A stretch of DNA of 7,004 nt from Candidatus Nomurabacteria bacterium GW2011_GWF2_43_8. Lineage in GTDB: Bacteria; Patescibacteriota; Minisyncoccia; Phycocordibacterales; UBA9973. Shown here piece by piece: positions 1-4,440 of the stretch (position 1 is the first letter of the stretch; each line of letters starts with the position of its first letter). Location: the NCBI GenBank assembly GCA_001000035.1, contig LCGX01000010.1, positions 1 through 7,004 of the forward strand. The letters run 5' to 3'. The notes below the pieces were generated by a model. It searched no databases. It was not told the DNA's origin and worked only from the letters and a program-made list of their open reading frames with translations. Both the position numbers and the translations under genes were made by a program.

Positions 1-1
1 G

Positions 2-136
2 AACGGGCTCGGGAATGTCTATATGCTCGGGCAATGGATATCCCCGGGCGGCGGGCTTCCCCCAGCGGCGATGGAAGGCCGGAAACTCGCGCGGAAAATC
101 TGTAAAACGGAAGGCGTCAAGTTTCACACCGTTTAA
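2..136 (+). CDS. Phytoene-desaturase-like FAD-dependent oxidoreductase, C-terminal end (5' partial)
   Basis: An open frame enters from the left edge and ends at TAA 134-136, giving the last 44 residues of a protein. It contains NVYMLGQWISPGGGLPPAAM (residues 5-24 of the fragment) followed by a short basic helix and a tail ending FHTV. The G-Q-W-x-x-P-G-G-G-L-P-P-A-A-M pattern is the C-terminal FAD-contacting segment of the COG1233 family: phytoene desaturases, carotenoid isomerases and related amine-oxidase-fold flavoproteins. The family desaturates, isomerises or oxidises polyenes and other hydrophobic substrates. The exact substrate cannot be told from this piece, and it need not be a carotenoid gene. 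The reading frame matches the GC-rich codon use of the genes to its right. The overlapping frame at 15-209 has no recognisable motif and is a shadow. The terminator at 368-389 lies downstream on the same strand and could end this transcript. Confidence 0.8.
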   Translation, partial: NGLGNVYMLGQWISPGGGLPPAAMEGRKLARKICKTEGVKFHTV

Positions 137-198
137 GATATATCCGTTTGAGTGTACAACGCACTATCGTGGAAAAATAGAAACTCCCGGCCCGGTCT

Positions 199-370
199 GG
201 GCGTGTTGACGAAGTCATGAAATGCACGATTTTTTGTCACTGCGAGACGCAAAGCGGCGAAGCAGTCTATTTAATTTATATATCCAGTCATTAAATAGAT
301 TGCTTCGGTTATGGTTCGGCAAGCTCACCATGACGCCTCGCAATGACAAAATGAGTTTGTCAACAAGCCC
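199..370. repeat. Imperfect inverted repeat of the GTCATTGCGAGG/GAAGCAATCT palindromic family
   Basis: The arms pair in three blocks. Block 1 is 199-218 with 351-370 (17 of 20 bases). Block 2 is 233-249 with the complement around 333-349 (15 of 17). Block 3 is 259-274 with 291-306 (15 of 16). The loop is about 275-290. The arms carry GTCACTGCGAG and GAAGCAGTCTATTTAA on the left, and the complements of GTCATTGCGAGG and GAAGCAATCTATTTAA on the right. This core is a dispersed palindromic repeat that I know from many anaerobe genomes and that resembles a MITE. It has no coding capacity; frames crossing it are not genes. Unpaired insertions at 219-232 and in the right arm suggest decay of an older, more symmetric element. 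Confidence 0.75.
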
Positions 371-389
371 GCCTCAGGCCGGGTTTTTT
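368..389 (+). terminator. Rho-independent terminator
   Basis: CCCG (368-371) pairs with CGGG (380-383), with an inner CC/GG pairing around a TCA loop and one bulged C. Six T residues follow at 384-389. It points rightward, so it would end transcription of the desaturase-like gene and of anything reading through the inverted repeat. It also insulates the DUF134 promoter downstream. Confidence 0.7.
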
Positions 390-417
390 ATATCGACTGC
401 ATTTTTCATTCAAATTA

Positions 418-446
418 TTGCCGAACATCCGAATCAATGCTATAAT
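418..446 (+). promoter_or_regulatory. Sigma-70-type promoter for the DUF134 gene
   Basis: TTGCCG at 418-423 and a perfect TATAAT at 441-446 are separated by 17 bases. TG at 438-439 makes it an extended -10. The predicted start is near 452-454, giving a leader of about 20 bases that carries the AAGGAG ribosome site at 461-466, five bases before the ATG at 472. Confidence 0.75.
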
Positions 447-458
447 TGGCATATGCCA
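447..458. promoter_or_regulatory. 12-bp palindrome at the transcription start, candidate operator
   Basis: TGGCATATGCCA is a perfect palindrome that begins one base after the -10 box and spans the predicted start site. A bound dimer here would block initiation. The gene it precedes encodes a helix-turn-helix protein, so autoregulation is a reasonable but untested guess. Confidence 0.4.
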
Positions 459-471
459 TTAAGGAGCGACA

Positions 472-894
472 ATGCCGAGGCCGTTCAAATGCCGCAGGAT
501 GGAAGCCCAGCCGGTTTACCGTCACTTTTTCCCGCCGGACACGGACGAGCGAAATGTCGAGACAGTCGTGCTGACTCTTGACGAATGGGAAGCGGTCCGT
601 CTCGCGGACTGGGCGGGTTATTATCAGGAAGACGCCGCCGCGCGGATGGAAGTGTCGCGCCAGACGTTCGGCAATATCATCACCTCGGCGCGGAGAAAAA
701 TCGCCGACTGCCTGATTAACGGCAAGCCGCTTAGCGTAGACGGCGGGGCGGTCGAAGTCGCGGGCAGGCATATCTGCCCAAAGCATGCCGGAACGGAACG
801 CCCGTTCTGCGGCTGCGGCAAGCGGAAACGTTATATGGAAAAAATGAACCAGGAGGATATCCATGACAGTAGCAATTCCGGTGGAGAAGGATAA
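472..894 (+). CDS. DUF134 family helix-turn-helix DNA-binding protein
   Basis: The 140-residue protein opens with MPRPFKCRRM, the hallmark start of DUF134 proteins. It has the family's central segment: a LTLDEWEAVRLAD stretch (residues 35-47), then a helix-turn-helix resembling sigma region 4 at about 50-80 (EDAAARMEVSRQTFGNI..., then a SARRKIAD helix) and a NGKPL motif at 83-87. The C-terminal part has C102, C113 and C115, which with C7 could bind a metal or Fe-S cluster; that is inference. The start is fixed by AAGGAG at 461-466. The last 32 bases overlap the next gene, so translation is probably coupled. In anaerobes, DUF134 genes often sit beside FeMo-cofactor-domain and Mrp-type ATPase genes, which suggests a regulator of metal-cofactor handling; the target is unknown. 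The long antisense frame over 415-864 is a shadow. Confidence 0.88.
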   Translation: MPRPFKCRRMEAQPVYRHFFPPDTDERNVETVVLTLDEWEAVRLADWAGYYQEDAAARMEVSRQTFGNIITSARRKIADCLINGKPLSVDGGAVEVAGRHICPKHAGTERPFCGCGKRKRYMEKMNQEDIHDSSNSGGEG

Positions 895-1111
895 CGGGAT
901 GCAGTCCCCGATGTACGGGCATTTCGGAAGCGCCCCTTACTATTTTCTTTTCGACACCGACACCGAGAAGTACCGGATTATCGACAACACGGGAAAAGAG
1001 CACGAGCACGGCAACTGCACACCCGCATCGGAACTCGCGGAGAGTAAAACCGACTTCGTGATCTGTTCCGGGATGGGGATGCGCGCGATACAGAAACTGA
1101 ACGCGCTCGGT
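863..1111 (+). CDS. Dinitrogenase iron-molybdenum cofactor (NifX/NifB-like) domain protein, truncated 3'
   Basis: A perfect AGGAGG at 851-856 lies six bases before the ATG at 863. The first 83 residues match the small FeMo-cofactor-binding domain family (NifX, NafY, NifB C-terminus and stand-alone relatives). They include MTVAIPVEKDNG at the start, SPMYGHFGSAPYYFLFD (15-31), EHGNC near 48-52 and DFVICSGMGMRAIQKLNALG (64-83). Stand-alone members usually run 105-125 residues, so about 25-40 are missing. After G83 the frame stays open to 1915, but that stretch is the reverse complement of lysS, so the nominal 350-residue product is an artefact of the junction. Family members bind Fe-S or Fe-Mo clusters. 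Many stand-alone ones occur without nitrogenase and have no settled role. Confidence 0.82.
1100..1111. other. Junction between two unlike sequences, cutting both converging genes
   Basis: Reading rightward, NifX-like homology ends with N-A-L-G (1100-1111). Reading leftward, lysyl-tRNA synthetase homology ends with T-E-R-V at the same bases. Neither continues past this point, and neither gene has its own stop codon nearby. Base composition and codon style change here: GC-rich to the left, A/T-rich to the right. There is no transposon end, tRNA or repeat at the boundary. A misassembly is the simplest explanation; a real rearrangement is possible. Confidence 0.75.
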
Positions 1112-1741
1112 CAAAAGCGGATTCTCCGGCTTGGCTTTGGAAAGCGGAGAAATAAGTTTCGGCGCGTCAACGAGCCAGGCCGGCCCGATAATCTGCTTCC
1201 GGCAATGCTTCCAAAGCGAATCAATCAGGCGCTCCCGGCTCTCCCCCTCATATTTTATTTTCAAACCGTCCAGTCTCTTTTTCATTTCTTTTTCCGAAGA
1301 AGAAAGCACATCGATATCCAGCATCTTTTTTATGGTATCGACATAGGCGATGCGTTCCCATTTCGGAGACAAGTCGATTTTATTTCCGTGAATTTCAAAC
1401 TGCAGAGCACTGAAGGTCTCCTTCACCACTTCCTTAATCATTCTTTCTGTAAACTCGATTCCCTTTTTGTAATCCATATAGCCGGCGTAAAATTCCAGAT
1501 TGGTAAATTCCTGCGTATGCTCGGGACTCGATCCCTCGTTCCGGTAAATTCTACCGATTTCAAAAACGCGCTCGAAGCCGGAGGCGAGCAATCTCTTCTG
1601 CCAGAGCTCTCCGACCGAAATACGCATATAAACATCCATATCAAAATCGTTGTGATGAGTCTTAAACGGCCGCGCTTCCGCCCCGCCGGTCGTCACTTCA
1701 ATCGTCGGTGTTTCCACCTCCAAAAAATTTTCCTTCCTCAA
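1100..1741 (-). CDS. lysS: Lysyl-tRNA synthetase, catalytic-domain fragment lacking motif 3
   Basis: This frame holds the class II catalytic core. It has motif 1 FLEVETPTIEVTTGGAEARP, the lysine-pocket segment KTHHNDFDMDVYMRISVGEL, motif 2 with GFERVFEIGRIYRNEG and PEHTQEFTNLEFY, and the late segment GPAWLVDAPKLISPLSKAKP followed by NPLLTER. Homology then stops at the junction. In E. coli LysRS about 95 residues follow this point, including the GIGIDR motif 3 that binds ATP, so the fragment cannot be catalytic as it stands. The open frame runs on to 731, but that tail is antisense to the DUF134/NifX-like pair. Homology extends upstream of the nominal TTG at 1741 (FWEATRNF, to about 1768), which shows that this is the continuation of the 1746-2261 frame and not a separate gene. 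Confidence 0.88.
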
Positions 1742-1745
1742 AAAA

Positions 1746-2261
1746 TTACGGGTCGCTTCCCAAAATTTTGCTTTCTTTCATCAAGATATCCAAATATCGT
1801 TTGCGGAACCGCTCTTCAGCGTCCGTCAGCCCGTGCCATTTCTCCGGCAAGGGACGCAAACTTTTTGAAAGCATGCGCCAATCCTTCACTTCCAACGTTT
1901 TTTCTCCCCGATTAGTTTTGAAAAAAGTGCCCTGAATTTCCACAAAATCGCCGATGTCGACAACTTCATTCCAAAAATCGAATTTTTCGGCGCCAATGAC
2001 ATCTTTCTTGAGCAGGCCCTGGAAAGAGCCAGTTCCGTCGTACAAAGTGGCGAAAACAATCGCGCCCTGCCCGCGGAGGGACATAACCCGGCCGGCAATC
2101 CATTTTATTTCTTTGCTTTTTTCCAAATCCTCAAAACCATCAATCGCGGCCTTGAGGGAAATTTCCCTTTGGGACTCGGCGGGATACGGGTTAATACCCT
2201 TACTTTGCAAGAGTTTGAGCTTTTTTATTCTGGTGTCCCTAATTTCATCAATCGAAGACAT
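1746..2261 (-). CDS. lysS: Lysyl-tRNA synthetase, N-terminal anticodon-binding fragment (frameshifted)
   Basis: The fragment starts MSSIDEIRDTRIKKLKLLQS and carries GINPYP. It continues into the OB-fold that reads the tRNA-Lys anticodon: IAGRVMSLRGQGAIVFATLY, DGTGSFQ, VDIGDFVEIQGTFFKTNRGE, and then LPEKWHGLTDAEERFRKRYLD. After LMKES it leaves the LysRS frame and ends KILGSDP-stop at 1746. Homology resumes in another frame as KFWEATRNFLRKENFLEVET. The distance from RYLD to LEVETP is about 21 residues against 30 in E. coli, so roughly nine residues are gone as well as the frame. LysRS charges tRNA-Lys in the cytoplasm and is essential. The gene follows greA by 26 bases with no Shine-Dalgarno site and is probably co-transcribed with it. 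Confidence 0.9.
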   Translation of the reverse strand: MSSIDEIRDTRIKKLKLLQSKGINPYPAESQREISLKAAIDGFEDLEKSKEIKWIAGRVMSLRGQGAIVFATLYDGTGSFQGLLKKDVIGAEKFDFWNEVVDIGDFVEIQGTFFKTNRGEKTLEVKDWRMLSKSLRPLPEKWHGLTDAEERFRKRYLDILMKESKILGSDP

Positions 2262-2276
2262 TTATAATTTAATTTG

Positions 2277-2291
2277 CTAGCCTTTGGCTAG
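2277..2291 (-). other. Short perfect hairpin at the greA stop codon
   Basis: CTAGCC, an AAA loop and GGCTAG form a six-pair stem on the minus strand that includes the greA TAG. No T-run follows, so it is not a standard terminator. It may tune mRNA stability or coupling between greA and lysS. Confidence 0.4.
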
Positions 2292-2773
2292 GATACGTCA
2301 ATTATTTTATAATCAACCAAACCGTTAGGAGCTTTAAACGAAACACTGTCACCTTTCTTTTTTCCAAAAAGCGCGCGACCGATAGGAGACCGGTTGGAAA
2401 TTTTTCCTTTGGCCATATCCGCTTCCTCGGAACCTACTATAACATATTTTTTTTCTCCTGCCTGCGCAGGCAGGCCTTTGGCGCCAACTTTCCGCACAAC
2501 TACCTTGGAGCCGATTTCAATTACCTCCCCGCCGCCGCCCTTGACCGTCTGCGAGGATTGCAGAATTTTTTCTATTTTAGCGATACGCTCTTCAAGTTTG
2601 CCCTGTTCTTCGCGAGTCTGATGATATTCCGCGTTTTCCGACAAATCGCCCAGCGATTTTGAGTAGGCTAAGGCCTCCAAAATCTCTTTTCTTTTCGGGC
2701 CCTTCAAATCTTTAAGCTCGGCCAAGAGCGCTTGCCTTTTTTCTTCAGTTATATAATCTCCTGCTTGTTGCAT
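2288..2773 (-). CDS. greA: Transcription elongation factor GreA
   Basis: The 161-residue product matches the full GreA length (about 158). Residues 1-80 form the two-helix coiled coil that enters the RNA polymerase secondary channel. Its acidic tip GDLSENAEY (42-50) supplies the carboxylates that place the Mg ion for cleavage of backtracked RNA. Residues 85-161 are the FKBP-like domain, with EIGSKVVV, YVIVGSEEAD, KGKISNRSPIGRALFGKKKG and a final YKIIDVS. Two oddities are visible. There is a GGGG run (79-82) at the domain boundary. GLPAQAG (100-106), in a surface loop of the C-terminal domain, is encoded by an 18-bp perfect palindrome that looks inserted. The ATG at 2773 sits right behind a -10 box, with no ribosome site. 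Upstream is the cysK-like gene and downstream is lysS. Confidence 0.96.
   Translation of the reverse strand: MQQAGDYITEEKRQALLAELKDLKGPKRKEILEALAYSKSLGDLSENAEYHQTREEQGKLEERIAKIEKILQSSQTVKGGGGEVIEIGSKVVVRKVGAKGLPAQAGEKKYVIVGSEEADMAKGKISNRSPIGRALFGKKKGDSVSFKAPNGLVDYKIIDVS
2457..2474. repeat. 18-bp perfect palindrome inserted in frame in greA
   Basis: CCTGCCTGCGCAGGCAGG is self-complementary along its full length. It is much richer in G and C than the flanking greA sequence. It adds about six residues (LPAQAG on the coding strand) where GreA proteins normally have a short loop. The same kind of palindrome is, to my recollection, dispersed in Parcubacteria-like genomes. It is analogous in behaviour to Rickettsia palindromic elements. 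Confidence 0.65.
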
Positions 2774-2778
2774 TATCG

Positions 2779-2809
2779 ATTATAATATATTTTTTCACGA
2801 AAAAGTCAA
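2779..2809 (-). promoter_or_regulatory. Promoter for greA (and probably lysS), leaderless geometry
   Basis: On the minus strand TTGACT (2809-2804) and TATAAT (2784-2779) are 19 bases apart, slightly longer than the optimum. Only five bases separate the -10 box from the ATG at 2773, so transcription would start at or within a base or two of the start codon. Confidence 0.6.
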
Positions 2810-2824
2810 TAAAAGCTTGATTTT

Positions 2825-3739
2825 TCAATAATAATTTTTAGACAAATAGGCGCGTCCGGAATCGCTGAAAATGACAACAACCATATCGCCTTTTTTCAGT
2901 TTGCCTAAATAATTTTGAATAGCGTGAGCCACCGCTCCCCCGCTCGTGCCGAGAAGAAAGCCATATTTAGAGGCCATCTTTTTTAACATGGCAAAACTCT
3001 GCTCGTCCGAAACCGACAAAAATTCGTCAATCACGGACTCATCCAGGCACGGGCTCTCAAAATCTATTCCGATACCCTCCATTTTATAAGGCTTGGGGTT
3101 TCCTCGGGTGGCATGGAAAGAATTGTCCACGTCGACCGCGATAATTTTAATTTTCGGATTTTTTTCCTTTAAAAACTTTCCCACCCCGCTGATTGTCCCC
3201 CCGGTTCCGGCAGCCGCGAAGAAATGGGTAATTTTTCCTTCAGTTTGGCGCCAAATTTCCGGCCCTAAATTTTCGTAATAAGATCTCGGATTGGCCAAAT
3301 TAAAATATTGATTCAGGAAAAAAGAATCGGGTGTTTCTTTTTGAATGGCAACAGGTAGGTTATGGTAGTTTTTCGGGTCTTTGAGATCGACATTGGGACA
3401 GATTATGACCTTGGCCCCATAGGCCTTGAGGGTTTTCACTTTTTCTTCGCTCACCTTTTCTGAACCGGTAATAATAACCTTATATCCCTTGACCGCTCCA
3501 ACCATCGCTACCGCGATACCTTGATTTCCGGAAGACGCCTCGATAATCGTGCCACCCGGTTTCAGCCGGCCGCTTTTTTCCGCCTCTTCGATCATAAAAA
3601 GAGCCGAACGGTCCTTGATGCTTCCGCCCGGATTCAAATATTCCAATTTGGCGAAAATTTCCGCCGAGGAATCAAGAGGAATTTTCACCAAGGGAGTATT
3701 GCCTATGGCGTCGAGCAAATTGTACGTTGGCTTTCTCAT
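2825..3739 (-). CDS. Cysteine synthase / cystathionine beta-synthase-like PLP enzyme
   Basis: This is a fold-type II PLP enzyme of 304 residues. It opens with LLDAIGNTPLVKI and has NPGGSIKDR with the Schiff-base lysine at K42, a substrate loop EASSGNQGIA, the phosphate-binding GTGGTISGVG, KPYKMEGIG, GFLLGTSGGA and a C-terminal SDSGRAYLSK. The catalytic set is complete. The family makes cysteine from O-acetylserine (or O-phosphoserine) and sulfide, or cystathionine from serine and homocysteine. The GGA and SDSGRAYLSK segments lean toward the CBS-like branch, but there is no regulatory CBS-pair domain and specificity cannot be fixed. ATG 3739 is preferred over an upstream TTG at 3775 because NTPLVKI spacing is then normal and TTG 3775 lies inside the -35 box of a good promoter. 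The gene is transcribed divergently from rpsU. Confidence 0.9.
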   Translation of the reverse strand: MRKPTYNLLDAIGNTPLVKIPLDSSAEIFAKLEYLNPGGSIKDRSALFMIEEAEKSGRLKPGGTIIEASSGNQGIAVAMVGAVKGYKVIITGSEKVSEEKVKTLKAYGAKVIICPNVDLKDPKNYHNLPVAIQKETPDSFFLNQYFNLANPRSYYENLGPEIWRQTEGKITHFFAAAGTGGTISGVGKFLKEKNPKIKIIAVDVDNSFHATRGNPKPYKMEGIGIDFESPCLDESVIDEFLSVSDEQSFAMLKKMASKYGFLLGTSGGAVAHAIQNYLGKLKKGDMVVVIFSDSGRAYLSKNYY

Positions 3740-3746
3740 GCCGCTA

Positions 3747-3775
3747 ATAATAACGAAAGGAGAGAAATAAGGCAA
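3747..3775 (-). promoter_or_regulatory. Promoter for the cysteine synthase-like gene, leaderless geometry
   Basis: On the minus strand TTGCCT (3775-3770) and TATTAT (3752-3747) are exactly 17 bases apart. The ATG at 3739 starts seven bases after the -10 box, where transcription should begin. No Shine-Dalgarno sequence precedes it. Confidence 0.6.
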
Positions 3776-3813
3776 CTTGCTTTAAAAAAAAATTATGATA
3801 ATCTTATGGCTAT

Positions 3814-4047
3814 ATGGCAAAAACGGTAATCGAAGTCAGGAAAAATCCGAACGAAAACAATTCGAGCGTTTTGCGCCGCTTTTCCCGCCGCATCCAGGAA
3901 TCCGGCATCATCCGCAAAGTCAAAAGCGCCCGCTACAACGTCAGGAAGGAATCAAAACTTAAAATAAAAAAGAGCGCCCTCAAAAGAATGGGCCGAAGAA
4001 AAGAAATAGAAAAGCTCCGTAAACTGGGTAAAATGGCTACTAAGTAA
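3814..4047 (+). CDS. rpsU: 30S ribosomal protein bS21
   Basis: The 77-residue product is very basic and begins MAKTVIEVRKNPNENNSSVL. It continues with LRRFSRRIQESGIIRKVKSA, RYNVRKESKLKIKKSALKRM and a lysine/arginine-rich tail. The LRRF core, the GI step and the R-Y motif are those of bS21, which binds 16S rRNA near the anti-Shine-Dalgarno end and helps initiation. The length is slightly above E. coli bS21 (71). The ATG at 3814 has no ribosome site; an out-of-frame ATG lies at 3804-3806. Possible -10 sequences (TATGAT 3794-3799 or GATAAT 3797-3802) would give a very short leader, but I find no good -35 box. It is followed after five bases by ybeY, with which it is probably co-transcribed. Confidence 0.93.
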   Translation: MAKTVIEVRKNPNENNSSVLRRFSRRIQESGIIRKVKSARYNVRKESKLKIKKSALKRMGRRKEIEKLRKLGKMATK

Positions 4048-4052
4048 AAAAT

Positions 4053-4400
4053 ATGGGCGATGGTTTTTCAATGATAAAAAACGATATTTTAGGAAAAGAA
4101 TATTCCCTATCAATCGCCTATGTTCCGGAAAAAAAATCCAGAGAAATAAACAAGAAATACCGCAAGATAGACAAGGCCACGAATATATTATCTTTCGCTT
4201 TAAAAAAAAATAAAGGGGAAATAGTTCTGTGCCCGGCGGTGATTAAAAGGGAAGCCAAAAATTTCGGAAAAAATTTCCGCCAATTCCTGAACCTTCTAGT
4301 TATCCACGGAATGCTTCATCTAAAAGGTCTAAATCATGGTAAAAAAATGGAAAAACTGGAAGAAAAATACTTGTCCCGTACTAAATTTTTGAATAAGTGA
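4053..4400 (+). CDS. ybeY: YbeY endoribonuclease / rRNA maturation factor
   Basis: The 115-residue protein carries the full UPF0054 zinc motif HGMLHLKGLNH (85-95), with H85, H89 and H95 as metal ligands. TNILSFAL (43-50) and GEIVLC (55-60) are the other family signatures (usually TDVLSFPL and GDIVIS). YbeY is a metal-dependent ribonuclease involved in 16S rRNA 3'-end maturation and 70S quality control. At 115 residues it is short against about 150 in E. coli, a reduction seen in compact genomes; the missing part is mainly N-terminal. The start could also be the ATG at 4071, since neither has a ribosome site. It follows rpsU by five bases, a sensible pairing of two small-subunit functions. Its TGA stop overlaps the ftsA extended -10. 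Confidence 0.9.
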   Translation: MGDGFSMIKNDILGKEYSLSIAYVPEKKSREINKKYRKIDKATNILSFALKKNKGEIVLCPAVIKREAKNFGKNFRQFLNLLVIHGMLHLKGLNHGKKMEKLEEKYLSRTKFLNK

Positions 4401-4406
4401 TATAAT
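4398..4406 (+). promoter_or_regulatory. Extended -10 promoter for ftsA
   Basis: TGATATAAT is a perfect extended -10 (TG 4398-4399, TATAAT 4401-4406) lying on the ybeY stop codon. No good -35 box exists at the normal distance; TTGTCC at 4371 is 24 bases away. The expected leader to the ATG at 4441 is about 28 bases and has only a weak purine stretch before the start. Confidence 0.6.
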
Positions 4407-4440
4407 AGCAGGTATTAGAATTAAAAATTTTAGTATTGGG

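Noticed and set aside
222..581. 119-residue plus-strand frame
   Set aside because: It runs through the inverted repeat, the terminator and the DUF134 promoter and has no recognisable sequence.
415..864. 149-residue minus-strand frame opposite DUF134
   Set aside because: No motif and no ribosome site; it mirrors a well-supported gene whose codon pattern leaves the opposite strand open.
731..1093. C-terminal extension of the LysRS fragment
   Set aside because: This tail is antisense to the DUF134 and NifX-like genes, lacks the motif 3 glycines and arginine, and has no LysRS resemblance.
1746..1777. Programmed frameshifting in lysS
   Set aside because: About nine residues are missing as well as the frame, and there is no slippery heptamer with a downstream structure, so damage or misassembly fits better.
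863..1915. A 350-residue protein that begins as a NifX-like domain
   Set aside because: Only residues 1-83 show family features. The remainder is the reverse complement of lysS coding sequence, so it is read-through across the junction and not a fusion protein.
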